Of a stretch of 64,000 nucleotides of DNA, positions 16,525 through 25,369 are shown one piece after another; the first letter of the stretch is position 1; every line of letters starts with the position of its first letter. The stretch lies in the NCBI RefSeq assembly GCF_001514285.1, contig NZ_KQ949032.1, positions 248,001 to 312,000 of the forward strand, given 5' to 3'. The notes beneath the pieces were generated by a model. That model searched no databases, was not told the origin of the DNA, and worked only from the letters and a program-made list of their open reading frames with translations. This stretch comes from Streptomyces sp. DSM 15324 (GTDB lineage Bacteria > Actinomycetota > Actinomycetes > Streptomycetales > Streptomycetaceae). The translations under genes were made by a program, and so were the position numbers.

Positions 16525-17724
16525 TTACCGTCGTACGGCCGTCGTGCCCCATCCCAGCGCCAGCCACACCCCCGCCACCGCGACCACCCCGCCCCAGCCG
16601 ACGTGGGTGAAGGCGAGGCCCGCCAGGGCCGAGGCGGTGGCGCCGCCCGCGAAGCCCGCGACGACGTAGGCGCTGTTGGCGGTGGCCGGGGCCGAGGTGG
16701 TGGTCAGGGCGAGGGTCTGGTTGGCGACATGGGAGGCCACCAGGGCCGCGTGGATCGCGACGGCGGCCACGAAGAGCGCCGGGAGCACGTGCCCGCCCAG
16801 CCAGAACAGCGGGACGGAGACGGCGGCGACGACATAGGCGGTGCGCACGATCCGGGCGGCGCCGAAGCGGTCCACCAGACCGCCCGCCAGCGGCGCCACC
16901 ACGCTCGCCGCGAGCCCGAAGAGCCCGAACAGCCCCGCCGTCGCGGTCGACAGCCCGTACGGCTCACCCGTCAGCAGCAGCGCCAGCGAGGTCCACAGAG
17001 CGCTCCACGCGCCGTACATGCCGGCCTGCCGGACGCAGGCCCGCCACAGCTCGGGGGAACGGCGGACCAGCCCCGGCATGGTGCGCAGGCCGGTCAGCAG
17101 ACCGCCCGCGCGGGGGCGGCGGTCCTCGGCCGGCAGGGCGGCGGCGGTCAGCAGGCCGAGGGCGGCGGTGAGCACGGCCGCGCCCAGGAACACCGCCCGC
17201 CAGCCGAAGGCCTGACCGGCGAGTCCACCGAGGACCCGGGCCGCGACGATCCCGGTGAACAGGCCCGCGATGACGGCGGCGACATGGCGTGCGCGGTGGT
17301 GGGCGGGGGCGCGTTCGGCGACCAGCGGCACCAGCAGCTGCGGGACGACCGTCGCGGCGGACGCGACCAGGACGGCGGCGGCGAGCGCGGTCGCGCTGCG
17401 GGCGGCGGCCCCGGCGGTCAGCGCGGCGGTGGTGGCGAGGGAGAGGACGGCGACCAGACGGCGCCGGTTCACGCGGTCGCCGAGCGGGGCGAAGAAGAGC
17501 AGGCCGGCCGCGTAGCCGAACTGCGCGACGGAGGCGATCCAGGCCACGGCCGACGGGGTGGAGCCGAAGTCGTGGGCGATGAGGGGGAGCAGCGGGGCCG
17601 CGACGTAGATGTTGGCGGCGGTGACGGCCGTGCAGAGTGCGATGAGGACGAGGAGGAGGTCCCCCCGTCGGCGCGGGGCGGCGGACGGCCGGACGCGCTG
17701 CGGGGCGGTGACTGCGGACGGCAT
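16525..17724 (-). CDS. MFS efflux transporter (drug/sugar antiporter type)
   Basis: A 399-residue transporter with 12 predicted membrane helices. The start ATG 17724 (MPSAVTAPQR) has AAGGAG upstream. The helix 1-3 region includes VTAANIYVAAPLLPLIAHDF and GYAAGLLFFAPLGDRVNRRR, the latter being the MFS motif A between helices 2 and 3. It is divergent to a TetR gene, and two palindromic operators lie between them, so it is probably induced when its substrate binds the repressor. The substrate is unknown. Confidence 0.9.
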   Translation of the reverse strand: MPSAVTAPQRVRPSAAPRRRGDLLLVLIALCTAVTAANIYVAAPLLPLIAHDFGSTPSAVAWIASVAQFGYAAGLLFFAPLGDRVNRRRLVAVLSLATTAALTAGAAARSATALAAAVLVASAATVVPQLLVPLVAERAPAHHRARHVAAVIAGLFTGIVAARVLGGLAGQAFGWRAVFLGAAVLTAALGLLTAAALPAEDRRPRAGGLLTGLRTMPGLVRRSPELWRACVRQAGMYGAWSALWTSLALLLTGEPYGLSTATAGLFGLFGLAASVVAPLAGGLVDRFGAARIVRTAYVVAAVSVPLFWLGGHVLPALFVAAVAIHAALVASHVANQTLALTTTSAPATANSAYVVAGFAGGATASALAGLAFTHVGWGGVVAVAGVWLALGWGTTAVRR

Positions 17725-17752
17725 GGCGGAGGCGCTCCTTGGGAGGAAGGAT

Positions 17753-17829
17753 AACCAACCAGTTGGTTGGAGCATGCGGTGCAACAGTCTGGAGGGGGCG
17801 CTGATTCCCCGTCAACCAACTGGTTGGTT
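17753..17829. promoter_or_regulatory. Twin TetR operators between divergent MFS and TetR genes
   Basis: Two 16-bp palindromes, AACCAACCAGTTGGTT (17753-17768) and AACCAACTGGTTGGTT (17814-17829), have identical 7-bp arms (AACCAAC/GTTGGTT) around a 2-bp centre (CA or TG). Their centres are 61 bp apart. One lies just upstream of the MFS gene, the other 28 bp before the TetR start, so one repressor could control both directions. Confidence 0.85.
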
Positions 17830-17857
17830 ATGCCTGGTCCGCCGCTACCATGCCCCC

Positions 17858-18442
17858 ATGGCACCCACCCGCGACCCCGAGGCCACCAAGGGCCGGATCT
17901 TCGACGCCGCCGTCGCCGAGTTCGCCCGCTACGGCGTCGCAGGCGCCCGTATCGACCGCATCGCCGCCGAGGCCAAGGCGAACAAACAGCTCATCTACGC
18001 CTACTTCGGCAACAAGGCCGAGCTGTTCACCCGGGTGCTGGCGAAGGCCATGCTCGACCTCGCGGTCGCCGTCCCGGTCGACGCGGACGACATCGAGGGC
18101 TGGATCGACCGGGTCATGGACTACCACGTCGCCCACCCCGAGGTGCTGCGCCTGCTCTTCTGGGAGGGCCTCGAGTACGGCACCACCGAACTGCCCGACG
18201 AGGCCGAGCGCCGCGACCAGTACCGCGACAAGATCGCCGCCATCCGGGACGGCCAGGAACGCGGCGTCGTCAGCGACGCGATCCCGGCCCGCGACCTGTT
18301 CTTCCTGCTCATCGCCCTGGCCAACTGGACCGCCGTCGTCCCCCAGATCAGCCGCATCGTGGTCGGTGCCGACCCGGGCGACCGCGAACGCCTGCGCGCC
18401 TCGGTACGGGAGGCGGCCCGCAGGCTGGTGGCACGGCCGTAG
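17858..18442 (+). CDS. TetR-family transcriptional repressor
   Basis: A 194-residue regulator with an N-terminal TetR helix-turn-helix (GRIFDAAVAEFARYGVAGAR, then IDRIAAEAKANKQLIYAYFG and NKAELF) and an all-alpha C-terminal ligand domain (TetR_C type, VMDYHVAHPEVLRLLFWEGL). It presumably binds the two AACCAAC-type palindromes in its own promoter region and represses both itself and the divergent MFS exporter. The start ATG 17858 has little ribosome-binding sequence. Confidence 0.92.
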   Translation: MAPTRDPEATKGRIFDAAVAEFARYGVAGARIDRIAAEAKANKQLIYAYFGNKAELFTRVLAKAMLDLAVAVPVDADDIEGWIDRVMDYHVAHPEVLRLLFWEGLEYGTTELPDEAERRDQYRDKIAAIRDGQERGVVSDAIPARDLFFLLIALANWTAVVPQISRIVVGADPGDRERLRASVREAARRLVARP

Positions 18443-18499
18443 CAGGTTGGTGGCGCGGCCGTAGACGGTCCGGCGGCGGGCGCGGCGACAGCTCTCACA

Positions 18500-18840
18500 G
18501 GTCCCGGCGGGTGGCAGCGGGGCCAGGGGCCCAGCCGGTGCCGGCCGGGCCGAGTCGGTGGCAGCGGGCCCAGTCTGTGTCAGCCGGGTCCAGTGGGGGG
18601 CAGCGGTCCGGTCCGAGCTGGTGGCGGCCGCTCCCAGCAGGGGGCACCGGTCCGAGCTGGTGCTGGCCGGGCCGAGTCGGTGGCAGCGGGCCCAGCATGT
18701 GTCAGCTGGGCCGAGTCGGTGGCAGCGGGCCCAGCATGTGTCAGCTGGGCCGAGTCGGTGGCAGCGGGCCCAGCTGGTGGCGGCCGGGCCCAGCCGGTGC
18801 CTGGCGGGCCGAGCCGGGTCCTGGGTGGGACCCCCCGTTC
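18500..18840. repeat. 39-bp tandem repeat array with degenerate flanks
   Basis: Three head-to-tail units begin at 18669, 18708 and 18747 (exact period 39), each starting GGGCCGAGTCGGTGGCAG and continuing CGGGCCCAGCATGTGTCAG. Related but diverged units extend back to about 18500 and on to 18840. The array fills the 407-bp gap between the TetR stop and the stop of the convergent PAS protein. Open frames cross it on both strands but have no family content, so I regard it as non-coding. Confidence 0.75.
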
Positions 18841-18849
18841 CTTTCGGTC

Positions 18850-21800
18850 CTAGTTGGTGCCGATGCGGGCCAGCAGGTCCACGATCCTCACCTGTACCTC
18901 GGGACTCGTCGAGCGCTCCGCCAGGAACAGCACCGTCTCCCCCGACGCCAGCCGGGGCCGGTCCGCCTGGTCGACGGCGGCGGTGTAGACGACGAGCGGT
19001 GTGCGGTTGAGCTGGCCGTTCACCCGCAGCCAGTCGATGATCCCGGCGGATCCGGCCTGCCGCGGGTGCACCTGCATCAGGTCCATCACCACCAGGTTCG
19101 GCCGCAGCTGCCCCGCGAGCATCACGGCATCCGCGTCACTGGCCGCCCGCGCCACCTGCATCCCACGCCGCTCCAGCGTCGCCGTCAGGGCCAGCGCGAT
19201 CTCCGCGTGCTCCTCGATGAGCAGCACGCGCGGCGGGTGCTGCTCGCTGTCCCGCGGCGCCAGCGCCTTCAGCAGTACGGCGGGATCGGCGCCGTACGCC
19301 GCCTCCCGCGTCGCCTGCCCGAGACCGGCCGTGACCAGCACCGGGACCTCGGCGGCCACCGCCGCCTGGCGCAGCGACTGCAACGCGGTCCGGGTGATCG
19401 GCCCGGTCAGCGGGTCCACGAACAGCGCCGCCGGGAACGCGGCGATCTGCGCGTCGACCTCCTCGCGCGAGTGCACGATGACCGGCCGGTAGCCGCGGTC
19501 GCTGAGCGCCTGCTGGGTGGAGACGTCCGGCGCGGGCCACACCAGCAGCCGGCGCGGGTTGTCCAGCGGCTCCGGTGGCAGCTCGTCGTCCATCGGCACC
19601 GGCCGCGGCGGATCCGCCACCTCGACGGCCCCACCGGGACCGTCCAGCGGCTCGGGGCCCTCGGCGGCGTTCTCGTCCGGTGCTCCTATGGCGTACGACC
19701 GTCCGGCCCCGTCGGTCGCGCCAGGAACGAGCCGCGACTGACCGGCGAGGGAGGACTGGGGCAGCGGCTGGCCCGCGAGCGAGGGGTGCGCGGGCAGGGG
19801 AGCCTGGCCGGCGACGGGCTGCTCGGCCGACGGATGCGGACGCGCCGCCTGCTCGGGCCGGGACGCCGGGTCCGGCGGGGTGCCCAGCTTGCGGCGGCGC
19901 CCGGAACCGCCCGCCGCGTGCGGGGCGGGAGTGGCCGTGGCCTGCGCGGCGGGCTGCGCCTGCTGGACCTGGGCGGCCTGCCGGGTGAAGGGAACACCCT
20001 GCCCCAGCGTCCGCACGCTGATCGCCCGGCCCTGGGTGGAGTTCGGGTCCACCGGCAGCGCCGCGGCCTCGGCGGGCAACGGCTGCGCCACGGCGGTGGC
20101 CGGGGGCACCGGGGCCTCGGGCGGGAGGGGGGTGCCGGTGCCGGGGGTGGCGGTCGGCGGGGCGGGGACCGGGCCATGGGGCGCGCCGGGAGCGGACTCG
20201 GCCGGGAGCGGCGCGGCCTGCCCCGGGGGCGAGGCCGGGGCCGGCTGGCCGGGCAGCGCCTGGGCGGGGAGGGCCTGGGCAGGGAGGGGCTGTCCGGCCG
20301 GGGGGACCGGCTGGCCGACGGCGGGCACCGGCTGGCCGACGGCGGGCACCGGCTGGCCTACGGCTTCCAGGCCCGGCTGCGCCACTTGCGCCGGAGCCAT
20401 GGCCTGGTGCGGGACGCCTCCGGGCGCCACCGTGCCCCCAGGCTCCGCGGGCTGGCCCACCGCGCGGCGGCGGCGGCCGGTGGGCGCGTTCGTGGGGTGC
20501 GGCTGGGGCGGGGTGTGGTCGTCGGCCTGGTCCTGCGCCACGGCGTCATGGCGGCCGTGGTCGATGAGTACGTCCTCGGACGAGCCCTGGGCGGGAATCT
20601 GGGCCGGCGGAGCCTGCCCGGGAACCGGGACGGGGACCGGGACCGGCACAGGAACCGGCACAGGAACCGGACCGGCGTCCTGCACCGGGCCGGGCACTTG
20701 GCTGTGCACCTGGCCGGGCACCTGGCCGGGCATCTGCCCAGGAATGAGCCCCGGAAGTTGACCAGGCACCTGACCGGGGACCTGCCCCGGAATCTGACCA
20801 GCGACCTGACCGGGGACCTGCCCCGGAATCTGACCAGGAATCTGTTGGGGCAACGGGGCCGGCACCTGACCCGGCACTTGACCCGGCACCTGACCGGCCA
20901 TGCCCTGACCGGCTACGCCCGGACCGTCGGCCGTCCGGTCCGCCTCGGCCGGCGGCAGGGCGAACACCGTGCGCGGCCCCGCCTCCTGCGCGGCGGCACG
21001 CTCGGACGCGGCGGCGAGGGCACGCCGTCGGCGCCCGGTCGGCTCGCCGTCCTCACCGGACGCGGCCGGTACGGCCGGCATGGGAGCACCGGCGACCGCG
21101 GGCAGGGCGGGCGGGAGGGCGTTCTGCGGCACGTCGTCGGAGGGCAGGCCCCGCCGACCGCCGGGCGGCGCGGGAACGCCCTGGGGCGGAACGGTGCCGC
21201 CCAGTCCCGTACCCACCGCGGCCGTACCGGCCGCGCTCTCGGCGGCGGTCACGACCGCCCCCTCGGCCACCGCGCCGTTCTCGGCGGGACGGGCACGCCG
21301 CCGGCCCGAGCCGCCGGAGGCCTCCTCGGCCCCCTCGGGCAGCTCACCGGGCGTCTCGTCGGCGGCCGGGCCGCGCCGGCGCCGGCGTCCGGTGGGCGGC
21401 GCCGCCTCGGCCTCGCCGCTCTCGGCAGCGGCCGGAACCTCGCCCTCCAGGAAGGCGTCCACGGAGGACCGGCGGGCCCGGCGGCGGCCGGGAGTCTCGG
21501 CGGGCGGCTCGCCGTCGACGGGGGCGCTCTGCGCCGGGGGCAGGGCGGCGGGCAGCGCGGCGGGCGCCGGCGGGGCGACCGCGCCCGCTCCACCCCCGAG
21601 GGGGACTTCGAGGACGTACGCACTGCCGCTCATGCCCGGCACCTCGTGCGTCTGGAGCACGCCTCCGTGGGCCCGCACGATCCCGCGCACGATGGGCTCG
21701 TGCACCGGGTCGCCGCCGCTGTACGGTCCGCGCACCTCGATCCGTACGACCTCGCCCCGCTGGGCGGCCGCGACGACGACCGTGTTGTCCATGTAACCGC

Positions 21801-23247
21801 CCGCCGAGACGGGCGCGTTGCCGGTGGCGTCGACCCCGGCCACGTCGGCGACGAGATGGGCGAGCGCGGTCGCGAGCAGCCGCGCGTCGACCTCGGCCTC
21901 GATGGGCGGCGCGTGCACGGCGAACTGCACCCGGCCGGGCCCGATGAGCTCGACGGCCCCGTCGACACCGGCGGCGACGACCGCGTCGAGCATCACCTTC
22001 GTACGGACGATCTCGGCACTGCCCGCGTCGAGACGCTGGTAGCCGAGGACGTTGTCGATGAGGGTGGTGATCCTCGAATATCCGGCCGACAGGTGATGGA
22101 GCACCTGGTTGGCCTCGGGCCACAGCTGCCCGGCGTCGTCCGCGGCGAGCGCGGCCAGCTCGCGGCGCAGCTCGTCGAGGGGCCCGCGCAGGGAGGTCGC
22201 GAGGAGGGTGAGCAGCTGGTCGTACCGCCCGGCGAGGGCGTCGTAACGGTCCTTCTCCCGCTCCCCGAGGGCCGCGTAGCGCTCCTCGGCGGCGGCGACC
22301 TCCTCCATGTGCTCCTCGCGCAGCTCCTCCAGCTCGGCCACGTGCTGCTGGCGGAGCGCGGTGAGGTCGGAGGCGTGCTCCTCGGAGAGCCGCTCCAACT
22401 CGTCCTCGTGCCGCTTCTCGACGCCTTCCTTCTCCGCGACGAGATCGTCGTACGACCGCCGGTCGGTGAACGTCATCACGGCGCCGACGAGCTGGTCACC
22501 GTCGCGCACCGGAGCGGTGGTCAGGTCGACCGAGACCTTCTCGCCGCCCTTGGACCACAGCACCTGCCCGCGTACCCGGTGCTTGCGACCGGAGCGCAGG
22601 GTGTCGGCGAGCGGCGACTCGTCGTACGGGAAGGGCGAGCCGTCGGCGCGCGAGTGCACGACGAGGGTGTGCAGCTCCTTGCCGCCTAGATCGCTGGCCC
22701 GGTAGCCGAGGATCTGCGCGGCGGCCGGGTTGACGAGCACGATCCGCCCGTCGGTGTCGGTGCCCACGACGCCTTCGGACGCCGCCCGCAGGATCATCTC
22801 GGTCTGCCGCTGCGACCGGGCCAGCTCGGCCTCGGTGTCCACGGTCCCGGTGAGATCCCGTACGACGAGCATCAGCAGCTCGTCGCCGCTGTAGCCGTAG
22901 CCGTCGTAGGCCTGCTGGCCGTTCTCCAGGTTGGCGCTGGTGACCTCGACGGGGAACTCCGAGCCGTCGGTCCGCCGGGCGATCATCCGGGTCGGCTTGG
23001 TCCGCCCGCGCGGGTCCATGTGGTCGGGCCGCCGCATGGAGCCGGGGATCAGCTTGGAGTCGAACTGAGGCAGCAGGTCGAGCAGGCCCCGCCCCACCAG
23101 AGCGGTGCCGGGCGTCTCGAAGGCCTCGAGCGCGATGGTGTTCGCGTTGACGACGGTCCCGTTCGCGTTGACCAGCAACAACGCATCGGGAAGGGCATCG
23201 AGTATGGCTGCGAGGCGAGCAGCGCCTCGGGATGGCCTGCTGCTCAC
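18850..23247 (-). CDS. Giant PAS-domain hybrid protein with degenerate kinase core and C-terminal receiver domain
   Basis: A 1465-residue cytoplasmic protein starting at GTG 23247 after GGGAGGAAG. Order: PAS 1 (about 10-135), PAS 2 (145-265), a Glu-rich coiled coil (270-350), a histidine-kinase-like region (350-560), a long Pro/Ala/Gly/Arg-rich disordered part (560-1220) with VPGQ/IPGQ tetrapeptide repeats near 780-850 and recurrent GRRRR motifs, then one cryptic and one recognisable receiver-like domain (last 130 residues, RVLLIEEHAEIALALTATLE and LVVMDLMQVHP). The expected phosphoacceptor SHELRTPL is replaced by TSLRGPLDEL without His, and the GHKL N and G boxes are not evident, so it is probably not an active kinase. 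It may be a signalling scaffold. Confidence 0.88.
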   Translation of the reverse strand: MSSRPSRGAARLAAILDALPDALLLVNANGTVVNANTIALEAFETPGTALVGRGLLDLLPQFDSKLIPGSMRRPDHMDPRGRTKPTRMIARRTDGSEFPVEVTSANLENGQQAYDGYGYSGDELLMLVVRDLTGTVDTEAELARSQRQTEMILRAASEGVVGTDTDGRIVLVNPAAAQILGYRASDLGGKELHTLVVHSRADGSPFPYDESPLADTLRSGRKHRVRGQVLWSKGGEKVSVDLTTAPVRDGDQLVGAVMTFTDRRSYDDLVAEKEGVEKRHEDELERLSEEHASDLTALRQQHVAELEELREEHMEEVAAAEERYAALGEREKDRYDALAGRYDQLLTLLATSLRGPLDELRRELAALAADDAGQLWPEANQVLHHLSAGYSRITTLIDNVLGYQRLDAGSAEIVRTKVMLDAVVAAGVDGAVELIGPGRVQFAVHAPPIEAEVDARLLATALAHLVADVAGVDATGNAPVSAGGYMDNTVVVAAAQRGEVVRIEVRGPYSGGDPVHEPIVRGIVRAHGGVLQTHEVPGMSGSAYVLEVPLGGGAGAVAPPAPAALPAALPPAQSAPVDGEPPAETPGRRRARRSSVDAFLEGEVPAAAESGEAEAAPPTGRRRRRGPAADETPGELPEGAEEASGGSGRRRARPAENGAVAEGAVVTAAESAAGTAAVGTGLGGTVPPQGVPAPPGGRRGLPSDDVPQNALPPALPAVAGAPMPAVPAASGEDGEPTGRRRRALAAASERAAAQEAGPRTVFALPPAEADRTADGPGVAGQGMAGQVPGQVPGQVPAPLPQQIPGQIPGQVPGQVAGQIPGQVPGQVPGQLPGLIPGQMPGQVPGQVHSQVPGPVQDAGPVPVPVPVPVPVPVPVPGQAPPAQIPAQGSSEDVLIDHGRHDAVAQDQADDHTPPQPHPTNAPTGRRRRAVGQPAEPGGTVAPGGVPHQAMAPAQVAQPGLEAVGQPVPAVGQPVPAVGQPVPPAGQPLPAQALPAQALPGQPAPASPPGQAAPLPAESAPGAPHGPVPAPPTATPGTGTPLPPEAPVPPATAVAQPLPAEAAALPVDPNSTQGRAISVRTLGQGVPFTRQAAQVQQAQPAAQATATPAPHAAGGSGRRRKLGTPPDPASRPEQAARPHPSAEQPVAGQAPLPAHPSLAGQPLPQSSLAGQSRLVPGATDGAGRSYAIGAPDENAAEGPEPLDGPGGAVEVADPPRPVPMDDELPPEPLDNPRRLLVWPAPDVSTQQALSDRGYRPVIVHSREEVDAQIAAFPAALFVDPLTGPITRTALQSLRQAAVAAEVPVLVTAGLGQATREAAYGADPAVLLKALAPRDSEQHPPRVLLIEEHAEIALALTATLERRGMQVARAASDADAVMLAGQLRPNLVVMDLMQVHPRQAGSAGIIDWLRVNGQLNRTPLVVYTAAVDQADRPRLASGETVLFLAERSTSPEVQVRIVDLLARIGTN

Positions 23248-23554
23248 GAGTCGCTTCCTCCCTGTTACCGCACCTTGCCGACCGCTCGGGCCATCTTGCC
23301 AACCGGCCCGCAGCGTGTCACGCGAGGGAGTCTAAGGGCTGGGTTCCCGTCTCAGGCCCCGGATGAGAGGCAGCTCGCACGACGAGGTGACGCGGAACGT
23401 GTGACCGTCGTATGACCTTCCCGGGAGTTTGACCGGCCGGGTGAACGCGCCGTGGGAACCCTGTGGGCGGGCCGCCGCCCCGGGACGGCGGCCACGGAAC
23501 GGAATCCGGGCTACCGCCCTCGGGGTGGGGAGCGAGCAGATTCAGCGGGAGTTT
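23248..23554. other. Intergenic region upstream of the PAS hybrid gene
   Basis: About 300 bp between the divergent start of the PAS hybrid protein and the end of the inhibitor gene. It should contain the promoter of the PAS gene, but I see no clear -35/-10 pair. A GC-rich tract at 23450-23500 has no coding support. Confidence 0.4.
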
Positions 23555-24118
23555 TCAGCGTGCGTTTTCAGCGGGGAGCGTGGGCAGCAGGGGCACCATC
23601 CGGTTCCACCGCTCGATCCCGCACCCGTCGCGGCGGTCGTACGTCGTGTCGACGGGCCGTCCGGCCCAGCGGCCGGTGACGTGGGCGGTGGCCGGCCCGC
23701 CGTACCGCATCGTGCACGGCGAGCCGCTCGGCACCGGGGCGAAGGGGTCGCGCCCCCAGCGGGTGCCGCGGTCCACGGTCCGGCAGGCGCCTGACACGTC
23801 CGGGTGACGGCCGCCGGCGGGCCGGCACCACACCTCGAACACCCCGTCGAGCCGTCCGCCCGCGTGCCGGACCGTGACGACGAGGTGGTCCTGACCCGCC
23901 CGGTCCTCCTCCCGGACCGGCGGGGGCGCGAGAACGGCTCCGACGGGGGCGGCGGAGGCGGGCCCGGGGAGGAGGGCGCCCAGGGCGAGGGCGCCGGCCA
24001 GGGACAGGACGAGGGTGCTCCGGCGCCGCCGGGGCGGGCTGCTTCCGGTGCTGTCTGTGCTGCCTGTGCTGCCTGTGCGGCCTGTGCTGCTGGGCGAGGG
24101 GGCGGTGACCTGCGACAT
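23555..24118 (-). CDS. SSI-family (subtilisin inhibitor-like) secreted protease inhibitor
   Basis: A 187-residue protein. ATG 24118 gives MSQVTAPSP, a Thr/Ser/Gly repeat segment, an Arg cluster and then a signal-like hydrophobic stretch (STLVLSLAGALALGALLPG, cleavage around ASA). The mature part has the SSI pattern: four Cys (EVWCRP, GACRTV, SPCTMRY, DGCGIE), the reactive-site loop CTMRY with P1 probably Met, and HVTGRWAGRPVDTTYDR. SSI proteins inhibit subtilisin/trypsin-like proteases outside the cell as dimers and take part in Streptomyces development. The N-terminus is unusually long before the hydrophobic core, so a later start is possible. Confidence 0.85.
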   Translation of the reverse strand: MSQVTAPSPSSTGRTGSTGSTDSTGSSPPRRRRSTLVLSLAGALALGALLPGPASAAPVGAVLAPPPVREEDRAGQDHLVVTVRHAGGRLDGVFEVWCRPAGGRHPDVSGACRTVDRGTRWGRDPFAPVPSGSPCTMRYGGPATAHVTGRWAGRPVDTTYDRRDGCGIERWNRMVPLLPTLPAENAR

Positions 24119-24276
24119 GCCCGGACCAACGCGGCGCCACGCCGGACGTTGCGCTCGGGGGAAGCCCTTTGCCCTGTGACCCGACTGCCTAGTACCGTGG
24201 ACGTCGATTGGTGACAGCACGCTCGACTGTGTCATCATCTGCACGCACCACTCGCACCCACGCGAGAGGTTGTGCT

Positions 24277-24370
24277 GGAGGCGTCGCCTAGTCCGGTCTA
24301 TGGCGCCGCACTGCTAATGCGGTTTGGGCCTTAAAGCCCATCGAGGGTTCAAATCCCTCCGCCTCCGCCA
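24277..24370 (+). tRNA. tRNA-Ser (anticodon GCU)
   Basis: Acceptor arms GGAGGCG (24277-24283) and CGCCTCC (24360-24366) pair, discriminator G at 24367, with CCA encoded at 24368-24370. The anticodon stem CCGCA/TGCGG carries loop CTGCTAA, anticodon GCT. The long variable arm is typical of serine tRNAs. Confidence 0.96.
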
Positions 24371-24378
24371 GATCTTCC

Positions 24379-24410
24379 GAAGCCCCGGTCCGTTCACGGC
24401 CCGGGGCTTC
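24379..24410 (+). terminator. Terminator after tRNA-Ser(GCU)
   Basis: GAAGCCCCGG (24379-24388) pairs with CCGGGGCTTC (24401-24410), a 10-bp stem with a 12-nt loop, nine bases after the tRNA. Confidence 0.8.
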
Positions 24411-24576
24411 GTCGTACCTCAAGACCTTCCCGATCGCCCCGTGAGGGCGTTTCCGCAGGTCACAAGGGGTGCGGCAAACGGATTTCACATGTCGGCGGCA
24501 GTCATGTAATGTTCTTCCTGTCGCCGAGAGCGGCCCGGAAGGGCAGGGATCGGAGACAAGAAAAACCGAATAACAC

Positions 24577-24649
24577 GCACTCGTAGCTTAACGGATAGAG
24601 CATCTGACTACGGATCAGAAGGTTGCAGGTTCGAATCCTGCCGAGTGCA
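24577..24649 (+). tRNA. tRNA-Arg (anticodon ACG)
   Basis: Acceptor arms GCACTCG (24577-24583) and CGAGTGC (24642-24648), discriminator A at 24649. The anticodon stem TCTGA/TCAGA with loop CTACGGA gives anticodon ACG. A normal 73-nt tRNA without encoded CCA. tRNA-Arg genes are common integration sites, and the region just downstream is a decayed accessory segment. Confidence 0.96.
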
Positions 24650-24658
24650 CAGCAGACC

Positions 24659-24690
24659 AGAGGCCCTGTGGAGAGATCCACAGGGCCTCT
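24659..24690 (+). terminator. Terminator after tRNA-Arg
   Basis: AGAGGCCCTGTGGA (24659-24672) pairs with TCCACAGGGCCTCT (24677-24690), a perfect 14-bp stem with loop GAGA. Confidence 0.9.
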
Positions 24691-25008
24691 GGCTTATGCC
24701 TTGACGGCGGTGATTGACGGTAACCATCGTGCGGGGTCGATCAGATGGGCCAGACGGTCACCACGACACCGGCCGCGCCGTCGTCGTCATCGTCGTCGTC
24801 CCCGTCGTTGCGTCCCCCTCAGGGCATCACCGACGCGATCGAACGCGGAGCGCTGCGAGTCGAGCCGGACGACTTCCATGATCATGCGGGCGTCGGCGCG
24901 GCGGTCTGCTGGGCGCGTTGTGCTGGGGTCCCAGTATGCGGTTGATTTGACTGATCCCGTGTGCGAAGAAAGACCCAGGGCCAAGGGAAACTCGCGCCTG
25001 GGGAAAGA
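24691..25008. other. Accessory segment with an ambiguous small open frame
   Basis: Between the tRNA-Arg terminator and the DUF488 remnant there is no recognisable gene. A rightward frame 24745-24945 (66 codons, high GC3, Ser-rich, with the segment QGITDAIERGALRVEPDDF) and an antisense frame (segment DARMIMEVVRLDSQRSAF) both look partly protein-like. Neither has a ribosome site or known family, and either could be a gene fragment. Confidence 0.35.
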
Positions 25009-25369
25009 GTGGTACGGATAATGACGATCGGTCACTCCAGGCACCAGTTGCCAGAATCTTTGACGCTGCTTCGACAGAACAAGGTTACGGCAGTCGCCGA
25101 TGTCCGGTCGGTACCCGCCGGCAGTTACGCGCCGCAATTTAACCAGCACCCACTAGAGAAGGCATTGCGCGAGTACTGGCAGAGCGTGGCATTAGCGTAA
25201 ATCATATTCATGCTGACGGGCGGGTCAAGGCTCACGCCTCGGCAATGAAACGCCTTATGGCTGAGCTGTCTCGTGCGTCAGGTGAGCGGCTAGAAGATGC
25301 GCTCAGGCGTCAAGAAGGCGAGATCGCATACGTTGACGAGGTGCTCCGCGCCGACAGGACGGTGGACGC
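25009..25369 (+). pseudogene. DUF488 family gene, internally deleted and frameshifted
   Basis: The start (GTG 25009 or ATG 25021, after GGGGAAAGA) opens a clear DUF488 N-terminus: MTIGHSRHQLPESLTLLRQN, then VADVRSVPAGSYAPQFNQHPL. At about 25170 the frame changes and sequence typical of the DUF488 C-terminus follows: VLAERGISVNHIHADGRVKA, then QEGEIAYVDEVL. Intact members have roughly 65-70 residues between these two parts, including a Cys-His segment, so an internal deletion with loss of frame is inferred. Base composition is clearly more AT-rich than the surroundings, a sign of horizontal origin. Confidence 0.8.

Noticed and set aside
18669..18785. Possible CRISPR or coding repeat
   Set aside because: 39-bp units without spacers; frames through it have no start support and no domain.
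17767..22689. A 1640-codon open frame on the plus strand
   Set aside because: It is antisense to the PAS hybrid gene, whose codon bias and domains are clear; long antisense frames are common in very high-GC DNA. The translated text is Arg/Gly/Pro-rich with no domains.
24745..24945. 66-codon Ser-rich gene downstream of tRNA-Arg
   Set aside because: Coding bias is fair but there is no ribosome site or family, and the antisense strand looks equally plausible.
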